NCBI GenBank assembly: GCA_029879665.1
Contig: JAOUPW010000004.1
Span: 1 to 15,155, forward strand
Length of the DNA stretch: 15,155 bases
Source of the DNA: Rhodospirillales bacterium
GTDB lineage: Bacteria; Pseudomonadota; Alphaproteobacteria; Rhodospirillales; JAOUPW01
Direction of reading: 5' to 3'
This document shows positions 7,319 through 14,551 of this stretch, piece by piece; the stretch's first letter is position 1; each line of letters begins with the position of its first letter. The notes under the pieces are model-generated. The model saw only the letters and a list, made by a program, of their open reading frames with translations, did no database searches and had not been told where the DNA came from. The translations under genes and the position numbers were made by a program.

Positions 7319-7341
7319 TCAAAAAGCATATCAACACCTCC
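7315..7341 (-). promoter_or_regulatory. Strong Shine-Dalgarno plus four-codon leader ORF (MLFE) overlapping the aldolase start
   Basis: On the minus strand GGAGGTG (7341-7335) is followed, 7 nt after the GGAGG core, by ATG (7329-7327) reading ATG CTT TTT GAA TGA. Its stop overlaps the aldolase ATG as ATGA (7318-7315). The aldolase ATG itself is 18 nt from the Shine-Dalgarno, which is too far for efficient direct initiation. Termination-reinitiation at the ATGA is a reasonable reading. The alternative is that the ribosome uses M13 and the micro-ORF is accidental. Confidence 0.4.
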
Positions 7342-7477
7342 GAGGCACGCCTCCCTGAAGAATGCCCGGCGGTGAGTAGTTTATATCTTAGGCAGTGATA
7401 TCATCCCGCCAAGTTAGACAATAATACAATAGGTAAATGGCTTGTTATTCAATAAACGAATATCTTGAAGAGCGGAA
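7319..7477 (-). promoter_or_regulatory. Intergenic leader/promoter region of the UbiD-CoA-transferase operon
   Basis: 159 bp between the Ni/Co transporter stop and the aldolase start, clearly more AT-rich than the flanking genes. It holds a LysR-type dyad (7383-7401), the short dyad GAGGC-AC-GCCTC (7342-7353) directly upstream of the ribosome site, and the palindrome TGATATCA (7396-7403). A possible minus-strand promoter TTGGCG-N16-TAAGAT overlaps the LysR-type dyad, matching four of six consensus bases in each box; this is weak. No terminator hairpin with a T-run is visible after the transporter gene, so read-through from the upstream operon is possible. Confidence 0.45.
7383..7401. promoter_or_regulatory. 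LysR-type operator candidate ATATC-N9-GATAT
   Basis: ATATC (7383-7387) and GATAT (7397-7401) form a dyad with a 9-nt centre. It contains both the T-N11-A core and the ATC-N9-GAT arrangement typical of LysR-family boxes. It sits about 65-83 bp upstream of the aldolase ATG, in the only sizeable gap ahead of the catabolic operon. The window encodes a LysR regulator, but that gene's own upstream repeat (TATGGAT-N8-ATCCATA) is different, so the pairing is tentative. Confidence 0.35.
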
Positions 7478-8206
7478 TTACTGAAATATAGTCAGATAGG
7501 GAGGAAAATGCTCAAAAATGACAAATCCACCCAGAACCATGGTTCCCAGACCGACAAATATGCCCAGACGGCCAAAATTCAGGCTGCCCTCACCCAGCCG
7601 GGACCGGAACGGAACAGCGATGACAAAGGACAGAGCGGCCATGCCCATCATGGATCCGATTCCGAATACCACCACATAAACTAGACCCGCCATCAGGCTT
7701 TCCGCCGTGCCGACGGCCAGAAGCACCAGCGCCGCCGAACCCGCAAGGCCATGCATCAGGCCAACCATGCCCGCGCGCAGCCCCAGATTCGGAGCATAGG
7801 CCGGTGTATGTTGATGGCGGTGTGCCGCCGGATTGTGGGTTTCGTCGGCGCCGTGGGCATGGACGTGAACGTGACGTTTGTCGTCATCATGAGAATGCAG
7901 ATGAACATGCAGGCGCTGCTTTCGGGCACGCCGCAGCACATCGGCGCCAAGAGCCAGCAGCATGACGCCGACCAGCAGTTCCAGAAACTCGGCAACGCTT
8001 TCGGAAATTCCGGCCCCACTTAAAAGTACGAAGGCGCTGACAGCCAGCAGGGTAAGCGCGTGACCGGCCCCCCAAGCGAGGCCGACGCGCACGGTTTCGG
8101 AAACGGTCCGGCTGCGCGTCGCCAGCGACGCCACCGCCGCGATATGATCGGCATCCAGCGCATGACGCAACCCGAACAGCAATCCGAAAGCAAAAATATA
8201 TGTCAT
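7478..8206 (-). CDS. Nickel/cobalt transporter-like membrane protein (NiCoT/UreH-related) with His-rich loop
   Basis: A 242-residue polytopic inner-membrane protein. The first helix carries RHALDADHIAAV (14-25), the HX4DH signature of nickel/cobalt permeases and the related short UreH-type proteins. About six hydrophobic segments are visible. A central hydrophilic loop (residues 100-133) contains twelve histidines in HxH repeats, as expected for divalent-metal binding, and GLMHGLAGSAAL (149-160) provides another conserved His. It is shorter than classical NiCoT permeases (about 330-350 residues) and lacks the HALEPGH-type signature of RcnA exporters, so uptake or UreH-like function is favoured over efflux. 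It is the last gene of the cupin-EutA-MFS operon, 17 bp after the MFS gene. Cobalt supply for a cobalamin enzyme would fit the EutA-like neighbour. Metal and direction are inferred. Confidence 0.78.
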   Translation of the reverse strand: MTYIFAFGLLFGLRHALDADHIAAVASLATRSRTVSETVRVGLAWGAGHALTLLAVSAFVLLSGAGISESVAEFLELLVGVMLLALGADVLRRARKQRLHVHLHSHDDDKRHVHVHAHGADETHNPAAHRHQHTPAYAPNLGLRAGMVGLMHGLAGSAALVLLAVGTAESLMAGLVYVVVFGIGSMMGMAALSFVIAVPFRSRLGEGSLNFGRLGIFVGLGTMVLGGFVIFEHFPPYLTIFQ

Positions 8207-8223
8207 TTAGAGCAGCTTTCCAT

Positions 8224-9441
8224 TCATGCAAGTTTTCGCTTCGGCGTGATGATTGTGGCCAGGGCGAGAAGATTAAACAGCGCGATGAGGTAGAAAATCC
8301 ATTGCGGTTGCCCTTGATCGATGACCCAGCCAAGAAATATCGGAACCAGGGTTCCGCCCACGGCGATTCCGGTAGAAACAAAGCCAAAAACCTTACCGCT
8401 GGTTCCCTTTGGCGCCACCGCCCGCACCATCATATCACGGGCCGGGCGAATAATTCCCTGGCATAATCCGGCCATAATGTAGAGGCCAATAATGAAAGCC
8501 GCCGGAAGAACGCTTACGCCAATTACCCCGATCATCCCGGCAGTGGCGATAAAGGCCAAAGCGGCAACAAAATTATGCCGGGAAGTCATATCGGCGATAA
8601 TTCCGCCAAGCAGAATACCAAGCGCACTGGCGAAAAGATATCCGGTCAGGGCCACGCCCGCACTCTCCAGGGACATCCCATGCAGCGACCCCAAGGCAAC
8701 GATGGAAAAGCTCGTTATGCCGCTGGTGGTCATGGAGGTCATGCTGAAAAATAGAAAAAACATTAGCATGGGCGCGGAAAACAGGAGCTTGAACCCGTCG
8801 ACCGCTGGCGCGATATCTTCGCTACCTTGATCGGGTTTTGCATCTGCGGAATCACCGATCAGCACGCTCGACTGCATTATCATGGCAATCACCATGACCA
8901 GCCCCGCCGCACCTGCCGCCGCCAATGCCATGCGCCATCCCCAAAGGGCGGCAATGAAAATAATTGTCGCCGGCGCCACGCTGTTGCCCAGATGCCCGGT
9001 GAAGGTATGGATGGAGAAAGCCCGCCCCATACGGCGCTGGTCCACGGAATGCGAGAGAATGGAATAATTCGCCGGATGGAAAACGCTGTTGGCGGCGCCG
9101 GCGATTACGGCTAGGACCAGCAGCCATTCAAACGTCGGAACAGCAGACATCGCGACAAAGGCAAGCGCCTGAACCAGCAATCCGACGATCAGCACGATGC
9201 GGGCGCCAATCCGATCAACCAGAAAACCAATCGGAACCTGCACGGCGCCGGAAGCTCCGTTATAGAGCGCAACGGCCAAGCCCAAAGCCATATAACTGAC
9301 ACCGAAATCAATCACCAATAAGGGAAATAACGGCGCCAGACTCAGATGGAAAAAATGGCTGACAAAATGTCCGGTGCCGACCAGCCCGAGCACGCGGGCG
9401 TCATGTCTGACCGAAGCGGATGCGGCGATGGCTTCCGTCAT
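8224..9441 (-). CDS. Major facilitator superfamily transporter
   Basis: A 405-residue protein with twelve predicted hydrophobic segments and the MFS motif A GFLVDRIGAR at 72-81, between helices 2 and 3. A hydrophilic central loop (around residues 195-212, DSADAKPDQGSEDIAP) separates the two six-helix halves, and a second-half counterpart DMTSRH follows helix 8. The N-terminal half (GTGHFVSHFFHLSLAPLFPLL) recalls the fosmidomycin-resistance-like and small-molecule exporter branch, but the substrate cannot be assigned. ATG 9441 lies only 3 bp after the EutA-like stop, so the two are probably translationally linked. By context it may move the substrate or product handled by the cupin and EutA-like proteins. 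Confidence 0.88.
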   Translation of the reverse strand: MTEAIAASASVRHDARVLGLVGTGHFVSHFFHLSLAPLFPLLVIDFGVSYMALGLAVALYNGASGAVQVPIGFLVDRIGARIVLIVGLLVQALAFVAMSAVPTFEWLLVLAVIAGAANSVFHPANYSILSHSVDQRRMGRAFSIHTFTGHLGNSVAPATIIFIAALWGWRMALAAAGAAGLVMVIAMIMQSSVLIGDSADAKPDQGSEDIAPAVDGFKLLFSAPMLMFFLFFSMTSMTTSGITSFSIVALGSLHGMSLESAGVALTGYLFASALGILLGGIIADMTSRHNFVAALAFIATAGMIGVIGVSVLPAAFIIGLYIMAGLCQGIIRPARDMMVRAVAPKGTSGKVFGFVSTGIAVGGTLVPIFLGWVIDQGQPQWIFYLIALFNLLALATIITPKRKLA

Positions 9442-9444
9442 GGC

Positions 9445-10959
9445 CTAGTCCGGTGTCGCGAACAGAAGGGACTTGATGATCAGGGGAACCACGTTGGTTG
9501 GCTGAATCATTTCTCCGATATCCACGTAATCGAAATCTTCCAGCCGAATGCCGTCAACGGAAATGATGGGGCCTTCGACTTTCAGCTCCCGCCTCAGGAT
9601 TTCACCCATTGTCTTGCCAATATCGCCGTCCATAACCAGGATCAGGGGACGATGCGCGGCGAGGGAACGGCTCAGTCCCTGGCAAACGCCGGAGGCCAGC
9701 GCGTACAGCCGGGCATGCAGGGGTTGCCCTTGCCAGGCAAGGGCCAGAGCGACGTCGGTCTCCCCTTCCCTCATATCGAAGCGACCCATGGCACTTGCGA
9801 TTTCAGCACTGACCTGATCGGACGTAAAATCCCCGCTCAGGTCGAGGTTAAGTTTCAACACCGGGACATTGTGAATGGGAAGATCATGATCGCCGGTAAC
9901 ATGGATGGTGTTGCCGCTGACTTGAACTGAAAACTGCGAGGCGCCGACCACGGTGGCCCGGATGCCTTGGCCGGGATCATAAACCGGCAGGGCAATGCGC
10001 TTGTCGTTGAGCACCTTAACCAGCGATTCCGCCAAGGGGCGGCCAAGGTCTTCGTGTTCGGCTATTTCCCGCTTGAAAATATATTCGGCGACGCCACCGG
10101 AAAACGTAATGCCATCCGGTTTCGGCGTGTCGGGCAGCGGCGGCGTCAGGGCGAGGGCGCGGCCAAGATCGCCGGCGGGGGCCTGAACGATGGTTTCGAT
10201 CAGAACATCGACCATGGCCTTAATCATTCGGCCTTGGTCGTCCGCCGAAAGGAGACCGCCTTCTTCCAGCGTGACGCCGGCGGCTTCGGCGATCTGCCGG
10301 GCCGGGCCTTCGATCCGCACCAGTTCCCCCCCCTCACCGAAGGCGATCAGGCGGCCGCCGACGGCAATGGCCGCGCTGGCGAGAATGCGCCCGCCGTGCA
10401 GCAACGCCAATTTGGTGGTGCCTCCGCCGATGTCGACATTGAGGATGGTTTTATGTTCGGCCTTGGACAGCGCGACGGCGCCGGAACCATGAGCCGCCAT
10501 CAAGGCTTCCAGGTTATGGCCGGCAGAGGCGCAGACGAATTTTCCCGATTCTTCGGCAAACAAATCGGCGATGGCGCGGGCGTTTTTGCGTTTCAACGCC
10601 TCACCGGTGAGGATGACGGCGCCGCTGTCGATTTCATCCCGCGTTAATTTTGCCTCATAAAAGGCGCCGTCGAAAAAATCCTTCAGGGCATTGGAATCGA
10701 TGGTGTAGTCGGAACGGTAGGGCGTAAGCAGGATCGGCGATCGCCACAGAATTTCCCGGTTGACGACAACGAAACGGCTGGAAAGCGCTTCCGACAGGCG
10801 TTGCAAATGCACGCGGGCAAACATCAGATGCGATGTCGACGAACCGACATCGACACCGACGGTGGTCATCTCAACGTTATCGGCATTCCAGATGGCGTCG
10901 CTCAGTTGCGCCTGTTGTTCCGGCGAGGGATGCAGATGATCGAATCCAATATCATGCAT
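9445..10959 (-). CDS. eutA: EutA-like reactivase (ethanolamine ammonia-lyase reactivating factor family), orphan
   Basis: A 504-residue protein of the EutA family, actin/Hsp70-fold ATPases that swap damaged cobalamin out of ethanolamine ammonia-lyase. Visible landmarks: phosphate-1 loop TTVGVDVGSSTSHLMF (32-47), VVNREILWRSPILLTPY (65-81), ILTGEALKRKNARAI (116-130), phosphate-2 loop VDIGGGTTKLAL (175-186), FSGGVAEYIF (286-295), IRATVVGASQFSVQVSGNTI (333-352) and the C-terminal VDGIRLEDFDYVDIG (468-482) with VPLIIKSLLF (491-500). Length is slightly above enteric EutA (about 467), with an N-terminal extension of about 30 residues. No EutB, EutC or microcompartment gene is nearby. It follows the second cupin gene by 6 bp and precedes the MFS gene by 3 bp, inside one operon. 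It may serve another B12 enzyme encoded elsewhere or have been recruited to a new client. An in-frame run of eight G (10326-10333, complementary strand) encodes part of GEGGE. Confidence 0.9.
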   Translation of the reverse strand: MHDIGFDHLHPSPEQQAQLSDAIWNADNVEMTTVGVDVGSSTSHLMFARVHLQRLSEALSSRFVVVNREILWRSPILLTPYRSDYTIDSNALKDFFDGAFYEAKLTRDEIDSGAVILTGEALKRKNARAIADLFAEESGKFVCASAGHNLEALMAAHGSGAVALSKAEHKTILNVDIGGGTTKLALLHGGRILASAAIAVGGRLIAFGEGGELVRIEGPARQIAEAAGVTLEEGGLLSADDQGRMIKAMVDVLIETIVQAPAGDLGRALALTPPLPDTPKPDGITFSGGVAEYIFKREIAEHEDLGRPLAESLVKVLNDKRIALPVYDPGQGIRATVVGASQFSVQVSGNTIHVTGDHDLPIHNVPVLKLNLDLSGDFTSDQVSAEIASAMGRFDMREGETDVALALAWQGQPLHARLYALASGVCQGLSRSLAAHRPLILVMDGDIGKTMGEILRRELKVEGPIISVDGIRLEDFDYVDIGEMIQPTNVVPLIIKSLLFATPD

Positions 10960-10965
10960 CTTCGC

Positions 10966-12069
10966 TTATGCCTCTTCAAACGGGCGTTCGTCGATATGGT
11001 CTCCCATGCGCGACTCGACTCCGTTTTTGCGCAGCTCTTCCAGGTAGGTACGGTGAATACGCGGATCCTGATGCTCGTATTCGATCTGCGCGCCGCCGTC
11101 GCGTACGCTGACGTCGACCCCCTTAAACAATGCCATTTTGGATTCGGTAAAGGGATAGCGCAGGCTACCCAGGGCGACCGCAAGATACCGCGCCGGGTTC
11201 GGTCCGGTGTTGTAGTGCTGGTGATACATACCGTCGGGCGGAGCGAAGACGACGCCGTGATGCCAATCAACCCGGACATAATCATCATCGCCCTCGTACC
11301 AGAGAAGCGAATAGCCAGTGCCGGTAACATTGAAGACATGAAAATCGGCGCCGTGGCGGTGACCTTTCTTGTAGGTGCCCACCGGCATTTCCGAAGAATG
11401 AGCGTGCATGGTGCCGTCGGCAAGAATGAACTTCATGTTGGAACTACCGGCGCCGCGCTGGTCCCATTGCTGCAACTCGAATCCGGCGAGATCGGGAACG
11501 AAATTGGTTTCCCACATATGCCGCCCCGGACGCTTGGGAATGAAATCGCCCTCGCCGGAAAAAAAGCGTTCCTGACCTTCCCGTTCCGGAAAACGGAAAG
11601 GATTGGCAAAGACAAAGTCTTCGTTGTGAAACAGATTTAGGACGATGGGAAGATCGGTGGTGGACGACAGACGTGCACGATCCTGGCCGCTGCCGTTGAA
11701 ATGCTGGTATTTGGCGTTGAGCGGCAGGGCGAAAAGGGACTTCGGCCCCCATTCGAAGCTATGACTTTGGCCGTCATGGGTTTCGATGGTGGTGCTTCCG
11801 TGCCCCGCCAGCACATAGATGACCGCCTCCGACATATGCTGCTGGGGTTCGGTCTTGGCCCCCGGCGGAAGATCGATCACGAACTGGGAAACGAAATCGC
11901 CGCGGCCCTTTAAATGGACAAAGGCGCCATCAACGCCGAAACGCGCCCAGGGCTTGGTTTCAACCTTGAGCAGATCAACGCCGAAATCCTCCACCGTCGG
12001 GATGCCTTCGCGCGAGGTCCAGTCAAGATAGGGATCGAATAGAAACTTTGAGTCCGCCGGGTCTGTCAC
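10966..12069 (-). CDS. Bicupin protein, downstream copy of a tandem pair (annotated elsewhere as ethanolamine ammonia-lyase-activating-like)
   Basis: A 367-residue protein with two cupin barrels. The first (about residues 60-150) carries QQHMSEAVIYVLAGHG, with H78 and E81 as likely metal ligands and a later H123. The second (about 210-305) carries KKGHRHGADFH, with H237, H239 and H244, and MYHQH (H283, H285). There is no signal peptide, so a cytosolic metal-dependent enzyme or ligand-binding protein is expected. Bicupins include gentisate-type dioxygenases, but the reaction here is unknown. The start is GTG 12069 with GGAAGG 7 nt upstream, inside the end of the upstream copy; the gap is 3 bp. 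The N-terminal block FLFDPYLDWTSREGIPTVE (9-27) is identical to the other copy. An EutA-like gene follows by 6 bp. The divergent C-terminal tail (DHIDERPFEEA) replaces the paralogue's KFIKEG ending. Confidence 0.85.
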   Translation of the reverse strand: MTDPADSKFLFDPYLDWTSREGIPTVEDFGVDLLKVETKPWARFGVDGAFVHLKGRGDFVSQFVIDLPPGAKTEPQQHMSEAVIYVLAGHGSTTIETHDGQSHSFEWGPKSLFALPLNAKYQHFNGSGQDRARLSSTTDLPIVLNLFHNEDFVFANPFRFPEREGQERFFSGEGDFIPKRPGRHMWETNFVPDLAGFELQQWDQRGAGSSNMKFILADGTMHAHSSEMPVGTYKKGHRHGADFHVFNVTGTGYSLLWYEGDDDYVRVDWHHGVVFAPPDGMYHQHYNTGPNPARYLAVALGSLRYPFTESKMALFKGVDVSVRDGGAQIEYEHQDPRIHRTYLEELRKNGVESRMGDHIDERPFEEA

Positions 12070-12072
12070 AAT

Positions 12073-13161
12073 TCAGCCTTCCTTAATGAATTTTCCCATC
12101 TTCGATTCGGCGCCGTTTTTCTTCAACTCATCAAGATACATTTTGTGGATACGCGGATCCTGGTCTTCGTATTCGATTTGGGCGCCGCCGTCCCGAACAT
12201 TGACGTCCATTCCCTTGAAAACCCGGAACTTGGATTCAGTCATGGGATAACGCAGGCCGCCAAGCGCGGTGGCCAGATAGCGCGCCGGTTCCGGGCCGGT
12301 GTTGTAATGCTGGTGATACATTCCGTCGGGCGGCGCGAAGACGACACCGTGCTGCCAGTCGACGCGCACGAAATCTTTGCTGTCTTCGTACCACAAAAGG
12401 GAATAGCCGGTACCGCAGACGCAGGCGACATGAAAATCGGGACCGTGGCGATGTCCTTTCTTATAGGTTCCCACCGGCATTTCCGAAACATGCGCATGCA
12501 TGGTGCCGTCAGCGAGAACAAACATGATGTTGGAGCCGCCGGCGCCACGCTTATCCCACTGTTTCAACTCGAAGGTGCTGACATCGGGAACAAAATTGGT
12601 TTCCCACATGTGCCGGCCAGGCTTTTTGGGGATGAAATCGCCCTCTCCCGAAAAATGTTTCGCCAGACCTTCCCGTTCCGGAAAACGGTAGGGATTGGCA
12701 AAGACGAAGTCATCGTTGTGAAACAGGTTGAGAACCAGGGGAAGGTTAGTGGTCGATGCCAGACGGGCACGTTCCTGGCCGCTGCCATTGAAGTGCTGGT
12801 ATTTGGCATTAAGCGGCAGGGCAAACAGCGCCTTCGGTCCCCACTCGAAACTATGGGTCTGGCCGTCGTGGGTTTCCACGGTGGTGCTGCCGTGACCCTC
12901 AAGCACGTAGATGACTTCTTCGAACAGATGCTGTTGTGGCGAAGTCTTGGCCCCGGGGGGAAGATCAATCACAAACTGGGAAACGAAATCGCCGCGGCCC
13001 TTTAGATGAACAAACGCACCGTCGACGCCGAAGCGTGCCCAGGGCTTGGTCTCGACCTTGAGCAAATCAACGCCGAAATCCTCCACCGTCGGGATTCCTT
13101 CGCGCGAGGTCCAGTCAAGATAGGGATCGAAAAGAAACTTTGCGTCGCTGGTATCATTCAT
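12073..13161 (-). CDS. Bicupin protein, upstream copy of a tandem pair
   Basis: A 362-residue bicupin closely similar along its whole length to the next gene, clearly a paralogue from tandem duplication. Metal-site residues are kept at the same numbers: H78 with E81/E82 and H123 in barrel one, and H237, H239, H244, H283 and H285 in barrel two. Differences cluster around the pockets, for example QQHLFEEVIYVLEG versus QQHMSEAVIYVLAG, and FHVACVCGTG versus FHVFNVTGTG, suggesting altered specificity. I place the start at ATG 13161, which aligns with the paralogue's start and follows GAGGAG. The longer TTG start (13179) would add MRSSRL and overlaps the ribosome site. It is the first gene of the cupin-cupin-EutA-MFS-NiCoT operon, downstream of a 313-bp non-coding gap. 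Function is unknown. Confidence 0.86.
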   Translation of the reverse strand: MNDTSDAKFLFDPYLDWTSREGIPTVEDFGVDLLKVETKPWARFGVDGAFVHLKGRGDFVSQFVIDLPPGAKTSPQQHLFEEVIYVLEGHGSTTVETHDGQTHSFEWGPKALFALPLNAKYQHFNGSGQERARLASTTNLPLVLNLFHNDDFVFANPYRFPEREGLAKHFSGEGDFIPKKPGRHMWETNFVPDVSTFELKQWDKRGAGGSNIMFVLADGTMHAHVSEMPVGTYKKGHRHGPDFHVACVCGTGYSLLWYEDSKDFVRVDWQHGVVFAPPDGMYHQHYNTGPEPARYLATALGGLRYPMTESKFRVFKGMDVNVRDGGAQIEYEDQDPRIHKMYLDELKKNGAESKMGKFIKEG

Positions 13162-13474
13162 AAGCCTTGAACTCCTCAATCACTCTTGAAACACCCCTGC
13201 GGGGCAAATCCTGCCGGAATATGTGCGCATCATCAAAATACTCGCGGAAAGTTTTCGGCATGAAACCGAAGCTTTCTTAATTGGACAACACGACAAAACT
13301 CATCACGAATTCGGATCGTGCCAAATTGTTATGCCGTCTAGTAAATGGCTTCCGTGAAGAATTAAAAGATGCCGGAAACTAAATAACAATGACAAAATAG
13401 AAATACGATTTAAACCCATCCTGTATAGGGTATCTGCTAATTAATTCGCCAATCCATAATCTTGTATCGACACA
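13162..13474. other. Non-coding gap between the LysR gene and the bicupin operon; probable promoter/leader region
   Basis: 313 bp, AT-rich compared with its flanks, with no convincing open frame. It should hold the minus-strand promoter of the bicupin operon, but I could not find a good -35/-10 pair. Visible structure: dyad CACGA-N7-TCGTG (13304-13320) with the palindrome CGAATTCG inside; near-palindrome GCTAATTAATTCGC (13436-13449, one mismatched pair) shortly after the LysR stop; a single ATCCATA (13452-13458) identical to one arm of the LysR operator; and a small GC hairpin CCCC-TGC-GGGG (13194-13204) in the probable leader. No T-run terminator for the LysR gene is evident. Confidence 0.5.
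13304..13320. promoter_or_regulatory. Dyad CACGA-N7-TCGTG in the bicupin operon upstream region
   Basis: A 17-bp inverted repeat with 5-bp arms around ATTCGGA, centred about 150 bp upstream of the bicupin ATG. The size and spacing suit a dimeric regulator, but no regulator family can be named from it. It could be chance in a 313-bp gap. Confidence 0.25.
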
Positions 13475-14446
13475 TCAGGCCGCATCACGCGGCGCCGCCG
13501 CCTTGGCTGCGGTTATGTTTTCTTCAACCGGACGCCACGAAGCTGCCCCGCGCTTGATCAGCGTTTCGGAAATATCCTGGATTAGTTCGTGCAGGATCGT
13601 AAACGCCTTCGAGGGTGGCCGTCGGCTTGAATAGACAATAGAAAGAGTCCGGTTAATTTCCGGCTCTATGATCCGGCTGGCGGCAAACCGTCCTTCGCCG
13701 ACCTCCGCCTCGACCGCGCCAAAGGGCAGGACCGTATAAGCCACGGAACGTTCGACAAGTTCTTTCATGGTCTGCACGGAATCGATTTCCAGATAAACGT
13801 TGAGGTCAACCCCTGCCTTCGCCGCCCCTTCATCCACGAGCGTTCGCAACACCTGCGGTTTGCTGGGCAGTACAATAGGCACATCGGTGAGAGAGGATAA
13901 GGAAATCGTATCACCGGAAAGCTGCGGCGCATCGGCTGGGCCGACCAGATACAGGCTTTCCACCAGCAAGGGTTCCAGTTCCAGGCCGACCGCGCCCGAA
14001 GGATTATAGGTAAACGCCAGATCAAGTCGGCCGGTGGATACCCACTCGACCAAAAGTTCGCTTAATCCATCGACGACGCGCAAAGACACATTGGGACACA
14101 AGGCATGGTATTTTTCCACCAGGGCCGCCCCCATCACCAGACTCACGGTCGGCGTCAACCCGAAAGCGATGTTGCCGCGCGGCGTATCGGCGACGTCCAC
14201 AACCTCGTTCTTGGCGCGTTCGACCTGACGCAGGATGATGTCCGCATGCTCATAAAGAAGCATGCCCGCTTCGGTCGGAGACACGCCCCGGGCGTGGCGC
14301 TCAAGCAGTTTAACCCCTAGCTCTTCCTCCAACTTGCGGACCTGAAGACCCAGCGCGGGCTGGGCGATGCGCACATGCTTGGATGCTTCGCTGAAGCTCT
14401 TCAATTCCACGATTCGAAGAAAATTCTTTAACTGCTTGATATCCAT
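13475..14446 (-). CDS. LysR-family transcriptional regulator
   Basis: A 323-residue LysR-type regulator. The N-terminal winged helix-turn-helix is complete: MDIKQLKNFLRIVELKSFSE (1-20), ASKHVRIAQPALGLQVRKLEEELGVKLLER (21-50) and GVSPTEAGMLLYEHA (54-68). The periplasmic-binding-like effector domain (about 90-300) follows a linker helix, with the typical NIAFGLTPTVS start of its first strand. A roughly 25-residue Ala-rich tail (KAAAPRDAA) extends beyond the usual end. ATG 14446 has GGGGAG 5 nt upstream. The promoter overlaps an inverted repeat, so autoregulation is likely. It is transcribed in the same direction as both operons rather than divergently. It may sense an aromatic or dicarboxylate inducer and control the bicupin or UbiD operon, but the target is not proven. 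Confidence 0.92.
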   Translation of the reverse strand: MDIKQLKNFLRIVELKSFSEASKHVRIAQPALGLQVRKLEEELGVKLLERHARGVSPTEAGMLLYEHADIILRQVERAKNEVVDVADTPRGNIAFGLTPTVSLVMGAALVEKYHALCPNVSLRVVDGLSELLVEWVSTGRLDLAFTYNPSGAVGLELEPLLVESLYLVGPADAPQLSGDTISLSSLTDVPIVLPSKPQVLRTLVDEGAAKAGVDLNVYLEIDSVQTMKELVERSVAYTVLPFGAVEAEVGEGRFAASRIIEPEINRTLSIVYSSRRPPSKAFTILHELIQDISETLIKRGAASWRPVEENITAAKAAAPRDAA

Positions 14447-14492
14447 TTGATCTCCCCGGGTGCCGGTTCTTAAACGACCAGTACTCTACCGA

Positions 14493-14514
14493 TATGGATT
14501 GTACTATATCCATA
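14493..14514. promoter_or_regulatory. Operator candidate TATGGAT-N8-ATCCATA upstream of the LysR gene
   Basis: A perfect 7-bp inverted repeat with an 8-nt spacer, 46 bp upstream of the LysR ATG. It overlaps the probable -10 box of the LysR promoter, the arrangement expected for autorepression by a dimeric regulator. Confidence 0.55.
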
Positions 14515-14527
14515 CAAATAATGTCTA
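14498..14527 (-). promoter_or_regulatory. Probable sigma-70-type promoter of the LysR gene
   Basis: On the minus strand TAGACA (14527-14522), an 18-bp spacer and TACAAT (14503-14498) form a reasonable -35/-10 pair, with five of six consensus bases in the -10 and four of six in the -35. It lies about 50 bp before the LysR start and is overlapped by the TATGGAT-N8-ATCCATA dyad. Confidence 0.45.
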
Positions 14528-14551
14528 GGACATTGGCCGGAGGTCGGGCGC

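Noticed and set aside
12145..13005. A long plus-strand open frame antisense to the upstream bicupin, with a similar one at 10801-11640 opposite the downstream bicupin and the start of the EutA-like gene
   Set aside because: Both mirror the duplicated bicupin coding sequence; their similarity to each other is explained by the gene duplication, and neither has a recognisable domain.
7478..13161. An ethanolamine utilisation (eut) microcompartment operon
   Set aside because: Only an EutA-like gene is present; EutB, EutC, EutD, EutE and shell proteins are all missing.
13162..13179. An N-terminal extension of the upstream bicupin from a TTG codon
   Set aside because: The TTG overlaps the GAGGAG ribosome site, and the paralogue aligns from the internal ATG at 13161.
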